Positions 49,082-60,161 are shown, counted from the stretch's first letter. The stretch: DNA of 62,218 bases from Candidatus Kerfeldbacteria bacterium (GCA_016182495.1 JACPGK010000020.1:1-62218), one strand, 5' to 3'. The notes: a model not told the origin generated them from the letters alone. Numbers and translations: made by a program.

Positions 49082-49690
49082 ATGAAAAAATTCATTGTCG
49101 GAAAAAAACTCTCCATGGATCAAATTTTCAATGATGATGGTGTTATTGTACCAGTCACCGTGATTGGTATTGAACCATGTGTGGTGACTCAAGTAAAAAC
49201 AGTTGATCACGAAGGTTATCAAGCAGTGCAAATTGGTTATGGTAAGCGCAAAGCAAAAAATATTGCTAAACCGCAACGTGGACAGTTTAAAGAGTTAGGC
49301 AATTTTGCCGGCGTACGTGAATTTCGAGTAGATGATGTTAGCTGTCAGGTTGGTGATAGTCTCAACGTGGAACAATTTCAAGTTGGCGACAAGGTGAAAG
49401 TCACAGGCACCAGTAAAGGCCGTGGTTTTCAGGGGGTCGTCAAACGGCATCATTTTCATGGCTCGCCCGCTAGTCATGGTCATAAAGATCAATTGCGTCA
49501 TTCGGGTTCAATTGGAGCGGGTGGTGTGCAGAAGGTGTTTAAAGGGATGCGCATGGGTGGACAAATGGGCAACAGTACCAGCACCGTAACTAATTTAACG
49601 ATTGTCAAAGTTGATGCCGATCAACAACAGTTGTATGTGCGCGGAGCCGTTCCTGGTGCTCGTCATTCTATTTTAGCTATTTATGCCTAA
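49082..49690 (+). CDS. rplC: Ribosomal protein L3
   Basis: KGRGFQGVVKRHHFHGSPASHGHKDQLRHSGSIG. Confidence 0.96.
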   Translation: MKKFIVGKKLSMDQIFNDDGVIVPVTVIGIEPCVVTQVKTVDHEGYQAVQIGYGKRKAKNIAKPQRGQFKELGNFAGVREFRVDDVSCQVGDSLNVEQFQVGDKVKVTGTSKGRGFQGVVKRHHFHGSPASHGHKDQLRHSGSIGAGGVQKVFKGMRMGGQMGNSTSTVTNLTIVKVDADQQQLYVRGAVPGARHSILAIYA

Positions 49691-50318
49691 ACTCAAAGTT
49701 TACGATACTAGTGGGCAAGTGATGCAAGAACAAGAGGTTAGTGCCGCAGTGTTTGCTGTACCAATGAAAACTACCGTTGTGCATCAAGTAGTTGTAGCCC
49801 AACAAGCCAATAGTCGACCAGTGTTAGCGCACACCAAAACTCGAGCTGAAGTGCGTGGTGGTGGTAAAAAACCTTGGAAACAAAAACACACCGGCCGAGC
49901 TCGAGTTGGTTCAAGTCGCTCACCGATTTGGCGTGGTGGTGGCGTAACCTTTGGCCCACGTAATGATCGTAACTTTTCCTTGCGGGTGAATAAAAAAATG
50001 AAAATGGTAGCTCTGCGTATGGTGTTATCTGATAAAGTGGCTCATGATCATTTTATTATACTTGAAAATTTTAATAGTAGTGATGGCAAAACCAAAACCT
50101 TACGTGATCAATTAGCTAAATTACCCAGCAAAGCCGGCAGTACAATTTTAAGCATGGCTAAAAAAGAACCCAAGGTAGTACGAGCAGCCCAAAATTTACC
50201 GCGGGTGGGGGTGATTGCCGCTGATAGTTTAAATGTGGTTGACTTACTTAAGTACGATTATGTCATTGTTGATCGCGCTGCCATCGCCGTGATTGAACAC
50301 ACCTATGGGAATTCTTGA
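49683..50318 (+). CDS. rplD: Ribosomal protein L4
   Basis: GGGKKPWKQKHTGRARVGSSRSPIWRGGG. Confidence 0.96.
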   Translation: MPKLKVYDTSGQVMQEQEVSAAVFAVPMKTTVVHQVVVAQQANSRPVLAHTKTRAEVRGGGKKPWKQKHTGRARVGSSRSPIWRGGGVTFGPRNDRNFSLRVNKKMKMVALRMVLSDKVAHDHFIILENFNSSDGKTKTLRDQLAKLPSKAGSTILSMAKKEPKVVRAAQNLPRVGVIAADSLNVVDLLKYDYVIVDRAAIAVIEHTYGNS

Positions 50319-50688
50319 TCGTTTTAAAAAAACCAATCCTGTTTCTGTTCCGGTATCAACGCCAGTCGTTACACCAGCCACTCAAACGGTGGTGACCAAG
50401 CCTATGACAGCGATGTATTCAACCAAAACAGTATTACTAGGGCCAGTGATCACTGAAAAGGCCACTCAAACCGGAGTGTACTATTTTAAAGTGGCCGGTT
50501 CAGCGACACGTAACGAGGTGAAAAAAGCCATTAAACAATTATATGGAAAAACACCTCGTCGGGTAAACATCATGAATGTGACCGGTAAAGTAGTACGTTT
50601 TGGTCGATCAGTTGGGCGGCGAGCCAATTGGAAAAAGGCCATTGTATATTTGGCCAAAGGCGATACTATTGATGTGATTGCTAAATAA
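50305..50688 (+). CDS. rplW: Ribosomal protein L23 with N-terminal extension
   Basis: LLGPVITEKAT; about 40 extra N-terminal residues. Confidence 0.9.
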   Translation: MGILDRFKKTNPVSVPVSTPVVTPATQTVVTKPMTAMYSTKTVLLGPVITEKATQTGVYYFKVAGSATRNEVKKAIKQLYGKTPRRVNIMNVTGKVVRFGRSVGRRANWKKAIVYLAKGDTIDVIAK

Positions 50689-50693
50689 CATCT

Positions 50694-51530
50694 ATGGGTA
50701 TAAAGATCTACAAACCAACTTCAGCTGGTCGGCGCAAATCAAGCGTTGATGATTTTGCTGACATTACTAAAACCACGCCAGAAAAATCTCTTACCGTAGC
50801 GTTACAAAAAAATAGTGGGCGCAATAACCAAGGTAAAATTACGGTGCGTCATCGTGGTGGGGGAGAGCGTCGCCGTTATCGGTTGGTTGATTTTTCGCGT
50901 GATCGGTTTGATCAAACTGCCAAAGTATTAGCCATCGAGTACGATCCTAACCGAAACGCTCGCATTGCTTTACTGCAGTATCAGGATGGTACCAAATCTT
51001 ATATTATTGCCCCCAATCAACTGCCGGTTGGCCAAACTGTAGTCTCTTCACAAAAAAAAGTAGATATCACCGTGGGCAATCGTATGCCAATTGGCTATGT
51101 GCCACCTGGCATGATGGTACATGCTGTTGAATTACAACCCGGGAAACGGGCCATGGTAGCCCGCTCGGCCGGTAACGGAGTAATGGTGATGGCCGCTGAA
51201 GGTGATTTTGTTCAAGCCAAATTACCATCTGGTGAAATTCGTATGTTTCATCGGTCATGTTTAGCCACTGTTGGTCAGGTTAGTAATCCAGATTTTTCCA
51301 AGATTCGTTGGGGTAAGGCTGGACGCATGCGTCATCGCGGTTTTCGACCATCAGTGCGCGGTAAAGCCATGAACCCAGTTGATCATCCTCATGGTGGTGG
51401 TGAAGGTAATCAACCAATTGGTTTGAAGCATCCTAAAACTCCACAAGGTAAGCCAGCTCTGGGTGTGCGTACACGTAAACCAACTCGATCATCCAATAAA
51501 TTCATTATTAAGCGGCGCAATGCTAAATAG
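50694..51530 (+). CDS. rplB: Ribosomal protein L2
   Basis: [12 protein letters not shown]. Confidence 0.98.
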   Translation: MGIKIYKPTSAGRRKSSVDDFADITKTTPEKSLTVALQKNSGRNNQGKITVRHRGGGERRRYRLVDFSRDRFDQTAKVLAIEYDPNRNARIALLQYQDGTKSYIIAPNQLPVGQTVVSSQKKVDITVGNRMPIGYVPPGMMVHAVELQPGKRAMVARSAGNGVMVMAAEGDFVQAKLPSGEIRMFHRSCLATVGQVSNPDFSKIRWGKAGRMRHRGFRPSVRGKAMNPVDHPHGGGEGNQPIGLKHPKTPQGKPALGVRTRKPTRSSNKFIIKRRNAK

Positions 51531-51535
51531 TTGTT

Positions 51536-51871
51536 ATGGGAAGAAGCTTAAAGAAAGGTCCGTATATTCATCCTAAACTGCTCAAAAAAATGGGGCAGAT
51601 GGTTGCTAGCGGCAAAAAACAACCAATCAAAACTTGGGCGCGAGCTTCTACCATTACGCCTGATATGGTGGGCTGGAAGTTCCAGGTGCATAATGGTCGT
51701 CAATTTATTGAAGTGTTAGTGAATGAAAATATGGTTGGGCATCGGTTAGGTGAATTCGCTCTGACGCGTAAATTTATTAAACATGGCGGTAAAATGCAGA
51801 AAGAACAGGAACGAGCCGCCGCCGAAGCTGCTAAACCACCCGCTGCCACAGCCCCGGCTGCTAAAAAATAA
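51536..51871 (+). CDS. rpsS: Ribosomal protein S19
   Basis: [16 protein letters not shown]. Confidence 0.96.
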   Translation: MGRSLKKGPYIHPKLLKKMGQMVASGKKQPIKTWARASTITPDMVGWKFQVHNGRQFIEVLVNENMVGHRLGEFALTRKFIKHGGKMQKEQERAAAEAAKPPAATAPAAKK

Positions 51872-51879
51872 TTTTTGTT

Positions 51880-52239
51880 ATGGAAGTAACCGCCCAATTA
51901 CGACAACTGCGCATTGCTCCCCGAAAAGTTCGGCTGGTGGCTAACGTGATTCGTGGCTTATCAGTGATTGATGCCGAAACACAATTATTGTATTTGGATA
52001 AACGCGCTGCTGCTCCTTTGTTAAAATTAATTCGATCAGCCGCGTCTAATGCAGAACATAATTTCAAAATGAAACGTGATGATTTAGTGGTTAAAAAAAT
52101 ACAAGTCAACAAAGCAGTCACGCTGAAACGCTGGAAACCACGGGCCATGGGCCGAGCCACGCCTATTGCCAAACAGTCTGCGCATGTGGTAGTAGTACTT
52201 GATACTAAAGTAAAACGATCCAATGGGAAAAAAGATTAA
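51880..52239 (+). CDS. rplV: Ribosomal protein L22
   Basis: Family-typical sequence. Confidence 0.94.
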   Translation: MEVTAQLRQLRIAPRKVRLVANVIRGLSVIDAETQLLYLDKRAAAPLLKLIRSAASNAEHNFKMKRDDLVVKKIQVNKAVTLKRWKPRAMGRATPIAKQSAHVVVVLDTKVKRSNGKKD

Positions 52240-53014
52240 TCCAAAAGTATTACGGTTAAACATTGTCACGGAGCATACTTCGAAATGGTTTGCGTCCAAG
52301 CAACTTTTTCCAGTGTATCTGAAGCAAGATATTATGTTACGCAAAATGATCAAGGAACGGTTAAAAGATGCTGGCTTATCACGCGTGGAGATTCGTCGAT
52401 CTGGTAAAAAAATTGAAATTGTGATTGCTTCATCAAAACCCGGTGTCATTATTGGTCGCAATGGGGCGGGCATTGATGATTTAAAGAAAACACTGAAACG
52501 TCAATTTTTTGGATCCGAAAAAGTAGCAGTTGGCATTGAAATTGAAGAAGTACGTCGCCCTGAACTTGATGCCCAATTAGTACTACGCAATATCATTAAT
52601 CAATTGGAAAAACGAGTACCGTTTCGTCGGGCGATGAAGCGATCCATTGAGACGGTGATGGGTGCCGGAGCCAAGGGCATTAAAATTATTTGCGCCGGGC
52701 GATTAAACGGCGTAGAAATTGCCAGAACGGAAACCTTAGTTGAAGGCTCGGTGCCGACTCACACTTTACGAGCCGATATCGATTACGCTCGAGCAGCAGC
52801 TCATACCATTTACGGAAGCATTGGCGTAAAAGTGTGGATTTACCGTGGTCAAATATTTGCTGATTCTCCCAAACCGGTCGAACGCGCTGAACCACGCGAG
52901 CGCCGCAATCGTCAACCTCGTCAACCCCAAGTTGATCGTAGCGGGACTAAAAAACGCACCGTTGTTAAAGCTGGACAAGTAAAATCATTCTATGTTGACA
53001 CCCCGGAAAGTTAA
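52223..53014 (+). CDS. rpsC: Ribosomal protein S3
   Basis: KH domain GVIIGRNGAGID. Confidence 0.96.
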   Translation: MGKKINPKVLRLNIVTEHTSKWFASKQLFPVYLKQDIMLRKMIKERLKDAGLSRVEIRRSGKKIEIVIASSKPGVIIGRNGAGIDDLKKTLKRQFFGSEKVAVGIEIEEVRRPELDAQLVLRNIINQLEKRVPFRRAMKRSIETVMGAGAKGIKIICAGRLNGVEIARTETLVEGSVPTHTLRADIDYARAAAHTIYGSIGVKVWIYRGQIFADSPKPVERAEPRERRNRQPRQPQVDRSGTKKRTVVKAGQVKSFYVDTPES

Positions 53015-53399
53015 ACATCGTAAATGGCATCGAGCGCACGTTCGTGGCACCGCCAGTCAACGGATTGATTTGAGTTTTGGTGACTACGGCTTAAAAGCTA
53101 CCACCGGTGCCTGGATTACGGCTCGCCAAATTGAAGCAGCTCGTCGAGCCATGACTCGGTTTGTGCAACGGGGCGGTAAAATCTGGATTCGTATTTTTCC
53201 ACATACCCCAGTTACTATTAAAGGCGGTGAAGTTCGGATGGGTGGCGGTAAAGGAGCAGTGGATCATTTTATTGCTGAAGTTAAACCTGGTACCGTGTTA
53301 TTTGAAATTGCTGGTATTAATAAAGATCAAGCTGAAGAAGCGATGCGTTTAGCGGCTCATAAATTACCGGTCCGTACTAGATTTTTAAGCAAAATATGA
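52992..53399 (+). CDS. rplP: Ribosomal protein L16
   Basis: [14 protein letters not shown]. Confidence 0.96.
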   Translation: MLTPRKVKHRKWHRAHVRGTASQRIDLSFGDYGLKATTGAWITARQIEAARRAMTRFVQRGGKIWIRIFPHTPVTIKGGEVRMGGGKGAVDHFIAEVKPGTVLFEIAGINKDQAEEAMRLAAHKLPVRTRFLSKI

Positions 53400-53605
53400 A
53401 ATTTACTGAACTGACCAATAAATCTGTAGCAGAGCTCAATCGACTATTGTCTGATACCAAGCTTGAATTGCAGCAATTGAATTTTAAAGTACGAGCTGGC
53501 CAACTGCAGCAAGTTCGAAAAATTCGCCAAGCTAAGCGGACAGTGGCTCGTATTTTAACGGCTCTTAATCAGTCTAATGTTCACAGCCATGATCGCAAAA
53601 ATTAA
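53396..53605 (+). CDS. rpmC: Ribosomal protein L29
   Basis: Position and sequence. Confidence 0.9.
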   Translation: MKFTELTNKSVAELNRLLSDTKLELQQLNFKVRAGQLQQVRKIRQAKRTVARILTALNQSNVHSHDRKN

Positions 53606-53837
53606 ACGACATTTTCAAGGCCAAGTGGTATCCGATGCCATGGATAAAACTATTGTTGTAAAAGTTTCTCGTGTGCGCACTCATCCAATGTACAAAAAAC
53701 GGTTTACTGTTACAAAAAAATTTAAAGTGCACGATGAAAAAAATCAATTTAAAGTGGGCGATACCGTTGAGTTTGTTGAATGTCGACCAATCAGCAAAGA
53801 TAAAAAATGGCGAGTGATCTATCCTCAAACCGTATAA
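53589..53837 (+). CDS. rpsQ: Ribosomal protein S17
   Basis: GQVVSDAMDKTIVVKVSR. Confidence 0.93.
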   Translation: MIAKIKRHFQGQVVSDAMDKTIVVKVSRVRTHPMYKKRFTVTKKFKVHDEKNQFKVGDTVEFVECRPISKDKKWRVIYPQTV

Positions 53838-53843
53838 ACTATT

Positions 53844-54215
53844 ATGATTCAATTACGCACCATCATATCAGTAGCCGATAACAGTGGAGCTCGCATCGCC
53901 CAGTGCCTTCGTGTTCATGGTGGTTATAAAAAACGGTATGCCCGCATTGGCGATATTATGACCGTGGTGGTAAAACAAGCTCAACCACATACGCAAATGA
54001 AAAAAGGTATGGTGGCCCACGCCGTAGTTGTTCGCACTAAAAAAGAGCAGCGTCGTAAGGATGGTAGTTATATTCGATTTGACGATAATGCCTGTGTTAT
54101 TATTGATAAAAATAATAAAGAACCAAAAGGTACTCGTATTTTTGGTCCCATTCCCCGCGAAATAAAATTAAAAGGTTTTGCTAAAATTGCATCATTAGCC
54201 CCTGAAGTATTATAA
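53844..54215 (+). CDS. rplN: Ribosomal protein L14
   Basis: [24 protein letters not shown]. Confidence 0.96.
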   Translation: MIQLRTIISVADNSGARIAQCLRVHGGYKKRYARIGDIMTVVVKQAQPHTQMKKGMVAHAVVVRTKKEQRRKDGSYIRFDDNACVIIDKNNKEPKGTRIFGPIPREIKLKGFAKIASLAPEVL

Positions 54216-54220
54216 TCTCT

Positions 54221-54529
54221 ATGAAGCTTAAAACAGGCGATCTGGTAAAAATTATGAAAGGCAAAGATTCTGGAAAAACCGGTAAACTGGTTCAAGTATT
54301 GCCCGTCGATCATAAAGTAGTGGTAGAAGGTTTGCATAAAATAATAAAACACTTAAAACCTCGTAAGCAAGGCGAAAAAGGTCAACGCTTTGAATTTTCT
54401 GCTCCCATGGCAGCTGCCAATGTTCAAATTGTTTGTCCGAAATGTAATACAATCACCCGCGTTGGTATGCAAATTTTAGCGGATGGTAAAAAACAACGCA
54501 TTTGTCGTAAATGTAATAATGCTCTATGA
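54221..54529 (+). CDS. rplX: Ribosomal protein L24
   Basis: KOW motif; C-terminal CxxC pairs. Confidence 0.93.
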   Translation: MKLKTGDLVKIMKGKDSGKTGKLVQVLPVDHKVVVEGLHKIIKHLKPRKQGEKGQRFEFSAPMAAANVQIVCPKCNTITRVGMQILADGKKQRICRKCNNAL

Positions 54530-55071
54530 ACCGATTATTTGAACGATACAAAACTAACATCGCTCCAACTATCCAAAAAGAATTTGGTATTGGTAACGTG
54601 TATGCTGTCCCTCGCTTGAAAAAAATTACCGTTAATGTTGGCGTGGGTAAAATAGCCGCCGATCAAAAAATGCTCGATGCTGTAGTTAGTACCATACAAC
54701 GTATTACTGGACAAAAACCGGTGTTGATTAAATCTACTAAATCGATCTCTAACTTTAAATTGCGTAAAGGCATGATTGTTGGAGTAATGGCCACCTTGCG
54801 CGGTCGGCGAATGTATGATTTCCTTGATAAGCTCATTAACGTGGCTTTGCCTCGGGTGCGCGACTTTCAGGGCATTAATCCCCAATCAGTTGATGGGCAC
54901 GGTACCATTACCATTGGTTTTAAAGAGCACATTGTGTTTCCCGAAATTCGGTCAGATGAAATTGAAGCCATTCATGGATTAGAAGTTTGCATTACAACCA
55001 CTGCGACCAATTCGGCTCAAGGACATCGTTTGTTAGAGTTATTAGGCATGCCTTTTAAGAAAAAACAGTAA
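54526..55071 (+). CDS. rplE: Ribosomal protein L5
   Basis: Family-typical sequence. Confidence 0.96.
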   Translation: MNRLFERYKTNIAPTIQKEFGIGNVYAVPRLKKITVNVGVGKIAADQKMLDAVVSTIQRITGQKPVLIKSTKSISNFKLRKGMIVGVMATLRGRRMYDFLDKLINVALPRVRDFQGINPQSVDGHGTITIGFKEHIVFPEIRSDEIEAIHGLEVCITTTATNSAQGHRLLELLGMPFKKKQ

Positions 55072-55078
55072 ATCACTT

Positions 55079-55264
55079 ATGGCAAAAATTTCTCAAGTTA
55101 TCCGCGCTCGGCGCAAACCAAAATTTTCCTCGCGTAAAGTTAATCGCTGTTGGCGCTGTGGTCGAATTCGCGGATATATCAGAGATTTTGCCCTATGTCG
55201 TATTTGTTTTAGAGAATTAGCTGAACAAGGCGCTATCCCCGGAGTGCGCCGCGCCAGCTGGTAA
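55079..55264 (+). CDS. rpsN: Ribosomal protein S14 type Z (zinc form)
   Basis: [25 protein letters not shown]. Confidence 0.96.
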   Translation: MAKISQVIRARRKPKFSSRKVNRCWRCGRIRGYIRDFALCRICFRELAEQGAIPGVRRASW

Positions 55265-55284
55265 CTATCAATCATTATTTTTCT

Positions 55285-55677
55285 ATGACCGACCCAATTG
55301 CTGACATGCTTACTCGAATCCGAAACGCTCAAGCTGTTCGAAAAACAGTAGTGCTATTGCCGTCTTCAAAATTAAAGCGCCATTTAGCCTTGATTTTGAA
55401 ACAAGAAGGTTATTTATCCGACGTGGTTAATGAAACAGTGGCCGGTAAGCCAACCTTAACCCTAACCTTGAAATACGCGGCTGATGGCAGTTGTGTGATT
55501 CGATCGTTAAAACGAATTAGCAAACCCGGCCGCCGCATCTATTCCCAGAAAAAAATGTTACCACACGTGTTGAATAACATGGGTATTGCCATTATTTCTA
55601 CCTCACAAGGGTTGATGACTAACCGAGAAGCCCGTCAAAAGAATATCGGTGGCGAAATAATTTGTGAAGTGTACTAA
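55285..55677 (+). CDS. rpsH: Ribosomal protein S8
   Basis: MTDPIADMLTRIRNAQ. Confidence 0.96.
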   Translation: MTDPIADMLTRIRNAQAVRKTVVLLPSSKLKRHLALILKQEGYLSDVVNETVAGKPTLTLTLKYAADGSCVIRSLKRISKPGRRIYSQKKMLPHVLNNMGIAIISTSQGLMTNREARQKNIGGEIICEVY

Positions 55678-55682
55678 CCACT

Positions 55683-56231
55683 ATGTCACGTAAAGCGAAT
55701 AAACCAATTGTCTTGCCCGCTGGAGTAACTGCCACTGTTACTGGCCAGATGATTACTGTGCAAGGACCAAAAGGCGAGCTGCAGCTCAACGTCCATCCAT
55801 TAGTAAACGTCGTCATGACGGATGCTGGTGTGGTATTAACTGTACGTCAGCCAGACGATACTACAGAACGATCCCTATGGGGCACCATGGGAGCGCTGGT
55901 CCGGAATATGCTCATCGGTGTCAGTGTTGGTTATACTGTCCAGCTAGAAATCAACGGGGTCGGCTATGGTTTTGAAGTATCTGGCAAGAAATTGACTATT
56001 CGAGCTGGTTTTTCTCACCCGGTAATCATGACCTTGCCAGAAGGGGTGACCGTAAAACAGGAAAAAAATGTTTTAACATTATCATCGCACGATAAACAAC
56101 TAGTCGGCCAGCTGGCAGCTGAAATTCGGAAAGTGCGTAAACCCGAGCCATACAAAGGCAAAGGTATTAAATATATCGATGAAGTGATTATCCGGAAGCA
56201 AGGTAAACAAGCTGCCGGAGCTACCAGCTAA
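55683..56231 (+). CDS. rplF: Ribosomal protein L6
   Basis: Family-typical sequence. Confidence 0.96.
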   Translation: MSRKANKPIVLPAGVTATVTGQMITVQGPKGELQLNVHPLVNVVMTDAGVVLTVRQPDDTTERSLWGTMGALVRNMLIGVSVGYTVQLEINGVGYGFEVSGKKLTIRAGFSHPVIMTLPEGVTVKQEKNVLTLSSHDKQLVGQLAAEIRKVRKPEPYKGKGIKYIDEVIIRKQGKQAAGATS

Positions 56232-56247
56232 CCAACTACTTAACTGT

Positions 56248-56601
56248 ATGGATCGCATTATCAAAAAACGAGCAAACTATCAACGCCGAAAACAACGGGT
56301 ACGTGCCCGGGTGACTGGCACAGCCAGTCGACCACGCTTAGCCGTATACCGCAGTGTTAAACGGATTTACTGTCAATTAATTGATGATGTGGCTGGTGTA
56401 ACAGTGGCGGCGACATCTGATGTGGCTCTAAAAGCCACTGGCACAAAAAGTCAGCGCGCTAAAGCAGTTGGTAAAAAAATTGCCGAATTGGCTCAAGCCA
56501 AAGGAGTAAAACAGATTGTATTTGATCGGGCTGGACGGTTATATCATGGTCGAGTTAAAGCCATCGCCGATGGAGCTCGTGAAGCTGGTTTAGAATTTTA
56601 A
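56248..56601 (+). CDS. rplR: Ribosomal protein L18
   Basis: Family-typical sequence. Confidence 0.95.
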   Translation: MDRIIKKRANYQRRKQRVRARVTGTASRPRLAVYRSVKRIYCQLIDDVAGVTVAATSDVALKATGTKSQRAKAVGKKIAELAQAKGVKQIVFDRAGRLYHGRVKAIADGAREAGLEF

Positions 56602-56610
56602 TATTGTTAT

Positions 56611-57090
56611 ATGAGAAAAGCACGCAAATCAAACGCCAAAGATCTCGCCAAGGATGATTTTGAACAACGTATTGTTGATTTAGCTCGGGTGACCCGCGTT
56701 ATGGCTGGTGGTAAACGGATGCGCTTTCGGGCTTGTGTGGTAGTAGGCGATCGTCGCGGCCGAGTAGGTATTGCTATTGCCAAAGGCAAAGATGTTACGG
56801 TAGCGGTGAATAAAGCTGCCAGTAAAGCCCGCCGTCACTTAATTACTGTTCCAATCGTTAACGGCACCATCCCGCACCCTGTCCAAAATAAATATTCTAG
56901 CGCTGTTATTTTGTTAAAACCAGCCCCGTTAGGACGTGGTGTCATTGCTGGTGGAGCTGCTCGAGCAGTGCTAGAATTATCTGGCGTTCCAAACATTGTC
57001 AGTAAAATGTTAGGCTCTCGTAATAAAATTAATAATGTGTATGCTGTGATGTATGCTTTAGAATCTTTGCGTACACACCGTAGCCAATAA
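56611..57090 (+). CDS. rpsE: Ribosomal protein S5
   Basis: GVIAGGAARAVLELSGV. Confidence 0.96.
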   Translation: MRKARKSNAKDLAKDDFEQRIVDLARVTRVMAGGKRMRFRACVVVGDRRGRVGIAIAKGKDVTVAVNKAASKARRHLITVPIVNGTIPHPVQNKYSSAVILLKPAPLGRGVIAGGAARAVLELSGVPNIVSKMLGSRNKINNVYAVMYALESLRTHRSQ

Positions 57091-57105
57091 TCCAGAAGTA
57101 TCTGT

Positions 57106-57510
57106 ATGTTGAAACTGAATTCTCTTCCAACCCAATCAGGTAAACATAAACGCCGCCTTGGCCGTGGTAATGGCTCTGGTCGCGGTAGTTATGCCGGCCG
57201 TGGTATTAAAGGGCAAAAAGCCCGCACGGGCAGTCGTAAGGGTTTACAATTGAAAGGGTTAAAAGCCACTTTTAAAAGTATTCCAAAGTCCAAAGGCTTT
57301 ACTAGTATTACCAAAAAAATACCCGCGTTGAATGTTGGTGAATTACAGGAACGATTTACTACAACAGCGGTAGTGCATGCGGAAAACTATAAAATTCTTG
57401 GTCAAGGTGATTTGAAAAAAGCTTATACTGTCTTTGCCAAAGGTTTTTCCGTATTGGCCAAACAAAAAATCGAACAAGCCGGAGGAAAAGTAGTGCCATG
57501 TGGCAAATAA
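57106..57510 (+). CDS. rplO: Ribosomal protein L15
   Basis: RLGRGNGSGRGSYAGRGIKGQKAR. Confidence 0.94.
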   Translation: MLKLNSLPTQSGKHKRRLGRGNGSGRGSYAGRGIKGQKARTGSRKGLQLKGLKATFKSIPKSKGFTSITKKIPALNVGELQERFTTTAVVHAENYKILGQGDLKKAYTVFAKGFSVLAKQKIEQAGGKVVPCGK

Positions 57511-58775
57511 TCGTTAAAGTTTGGAAGCAGCGCGATTTACGCAATAAAGTGTTGTATGTGTTAGGTTTGCTAACAATTTTTCGATTCGCTGCTCATATTC
57601 CCATTCCCGGAGTCGATATTACTGGACTGCGCGCCTTTTTTAACAGTAATGCTTACCTGGGAATTTTGAATGTTTTTTCTGGTGGCGCCCTAGAAAATTT
57701 TTCCATCGTTATGTTGGGGGTGGGGCCATATATTACGGCTTCTATTATTTTTCAGTTGCTCACCATGATTGTGCCAAAACTGGAAGAAATGCAAAAAGAA
57801 ACTGATGGACATCGTAAAATTCAGCAATGGACTCGATATTTAACCGTACCACTAGCCGCTATTCAGGGGTATGCCACTATCACCTTACTGCAGCGCACCG
57901 GCCAAGGCGTGCTGGGTGAAATTGGTCCTTGGCAGCTGATTACGGCCATTGCTTTAATTACCGGTGGAAGTGTGTTTATGATGTGGCTAGGTGAGTTAAT
58001 CACCGAGAAAAATATCGGTAATGGTATTTCAATTGTTATTTTTGCAGGGATCGTAGCCCGTATTCCAACATCATTGCAACAGGTGTTTGCTACCTATGAA
58101 TCAAGCCAGTTATTTACTGTACTAGTATATGTAGTCTTAACGCTGTTGGTGATTTTTGCAGTGGTGTATATTACCGAAGGCCAACGTAATATTCCAATCG
58201 CTACGGCTCGTCCAGCAGCCGGCGGCCGGGGTGGGAATATTCCAGCCACTCATTTACCAATTCGGATTAATCAAGCCGGCGTAATTCCCATTATTTTTGC
58301 TATCTCACTAGTTTTGTTCCCCCCAATTATCGGACAATACCTTACTACTACTCGGTATTTATGGTTAGTGGATGTTGGTCAATTTATTCAAAATGCTTTT
58401 AACAATCAACTGATTTACGGTCTCATTTATTTTGTACTAGTATTTGCCTTTAGTTATTTTTACACTTCAGTAGTATTCAAGCCCGATCAAATTGCCGAAA
58501 ATTTACAAAAACGTGGAGCTTTTATTCCCGGTATTCGGCCGGGCAAACCAACATCAGAATATTTGCAGTATGTTTCAAATCATTTATTACTGACCGGCGC
58601 TGTCTTTTTGGGACTGATTGCAGTATTGCCTGTCATCTTACAAGCCTTTGCCAGCGGTACCAGTACAGCCTTAATTGTTGGCGGAACATCTTTATTGATT
58701 GTGGTATCGGTAGCGCTTGAAACAGTTCAACAAGTTCAAGCCCAGTTACAAGTGCGCGATTACGAACAATTTTAA
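57498..58775 (+). CDS. secY: Preprotein translocase subunit SecY
   Basis: GVGPYITASIIFQLLT, multi-TM. Confidence 0.97.
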   Translation: MWQIIVKVWKQRDLRNKVLYVLGLLTIFRFAAHIPIPGVDITGLRAFFNSNAYLGILNVFSGGALENFSIVMLGVGPYITASIIFQLLTMIVPKLEEMQKETDGHRKIQQWTRYLTVPLAAIQGYATITLLQRTGQGVLGEIGPWQLITAIALITGGSVFMMWLGELITEKNIGNGISIVIFAGIVARIPTSLQQVFATYESSQLFTVLVYVVLTLLVIFAVVYITEGQRNIPIATARPAAGGRGGNIPATHLPIRINQAGVIPIIFAISLVLFPPIIGQYLTTTRYLWLVDVGQFIQNAFNNQLIYGLIYFVLVFAFSYFYTSVVFKPDQIAENLQKRGAFIPGIRPGKPTSEYLQYVSNHLLLTGAVFLGLIAVLPVILQAFASGTSTALIVGGTSLLIVVSVALETVQQVQAQLQVRDYEQF

Positions 58776-58779
58776 AACC

Positions 58780-59415
58780 ATGCGTGGCATTTTATTATTT
58801 GGTCCGCAAGGCTCTGGTAAAGGCACTCAAGGGGAAAAATTGAGTGCTTGGTTACAATTACCGTTGGTAGTGACTGGTAATATTTTCCGATCAAATATTA
58901 AATCAGGCACTGCTCTGGGTCAGCTGGCTCAAGGCTATATTCAGCGTGGTGAATTAGTGCCAGATGAAGTGACCAATCAAATGATCCAGCAGCGTTTAGC
59001 CGAACCAGATTGTGTCAACGGTTTTGTGCTTGATGGCTTTCCGCGCAGTGTTGCCCAGGCTGAAGCTTTACATAACTTTACCACCGTAACGCATTTACTG
59101 CATATCAGCATTAGCGATGCCGAAGCGGTGCGGAGAATTGCTGAACGTCGCACTTGTGTAGCTAATGGGCATGTCTATCATGTATTGTATAATCCTCCTA
59201 AGCAGGCTGGAGTGTGCGATAGCGATGGTTCGCCGCTGCAACAACGCGAGGATGATACTGAAACTGCTCTACGTCGTCGTCTGGATATTTATCATCGGGC
59301 CACTGAACCATTGCTGAACTATTATCGTCAGCGTCAGCTGGTGTTTGATATCAATGGTGAACAACTCATTGCCAAAGTGTGGACTGATATCCAAGCTATT
59401 TTTCAAACAGTATGA
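58780..59415 (+). CDS. adk: Adenylate kinase
   Basis: GPQGSGKGTQ, DGFPRSVAQAEAL. Confidence 0.95.
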   Translation: MRGILLFGPQGSGKGTQGEKLSAWLQLPLVVTGNIFRSNIKSGTALGQLAQGYIQRGELVPDEVTNQMIQQRLAEPDCVNGFVLDGFPRSVAQAEALHNFTTVTHLLHISISDAEAVRRIAERRTCVANGHVYHVLYNPPKQAGVCDSDGSPLQQREDDTETALRRRLDIYHRATEPLLNYYRQRQLVFDINGEQLIAKVWTDIQAIFQTV

Positions 59416-60161
59416 TCACGCGATTATCCGCGGATGAACAAGTGGCTTTGCGCGCCAGCGGTGCAATTTTAGGCCGAGTGATGAACGAATTAGTCGCCCT
59501 GGTACGGCCTGGTATACGCTTGCTCGATTTAGAAATAGCCGCCGACCGGTTGATTACTGAAGCTGGCGCCGTGTCAGCTTTTAAGGGGTACAAAGGCTAT
59601 GTTAATGTATTATGCACATCGGTGAATGAAGAAGTGGTGCATTGTCCACCATCGGCCAGATTGTTGCAAGACGGCGATATTATTAGTATTGATAACGGAG
59701 TGGTTTATCAGGGGATGTATTCCGATTGCGCGGTAACTGTACCAGTTGGCACGATTTCAACAGCAGCACAACGATTGTTGCAAGTGACGCGTGATGCTTT
59801 GTATGTTGAGGCCATCAAAATGCTCAAGCCCGGTAATACCATTGGTGATATTGGTCAAGCTGTGCAAAGGTTTGTTGAACGAGCGGGCTTATCTGTGGTA
59901 CGATCGCTGGTGGGTCATGGTATTGGCCATCACTTGCATGAAGAACCATCTATTCCTAACTACGGCACAGCTGGGCGAGGCGCTAAATTAGTGCCTGGCA
60001 TGGCTATTGCCATTGAACCAATGGTGAATATTGGTGGCGCCGAAGTAGAATTTATGGACGATGGTTGGCGAGTAGTAACAGCCGATGGTTCATTGAGTGC
60101 GCATTTTGAACATACCTTTTTAATTACCAACGATGGCTACGAACTCATCACCAAGCTCTAG
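59412..60161 (+). CDS. map: Methionine aminopeptidase type I
   Basis: NVLCTSVNEEVVHCPP, GHGIGHHLHEEPSIPN. Confidence 0.96.
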   Translation: MITRLSADEQVALRASGAILGRVMNELVALVRPGIRLLDLEIAADRLITEAGAVSAFKGYKGYVNVLCTSVNEEVVHCPPSARLLQDGDIISIDNGVVYQGMYSDCAVTVPVGTISTAAQRLLQVTRDALYVEAIKMLKPGNTIGDIGQAVQRFVERAGLSVVRSLVGHGIGHHLHEEPSIPNYGTAGRGAKLVPGMAIAIEPMVNIGGAEVEFMDDGWRVVTADGSLSAHFEHTFLITNDGYELITKL

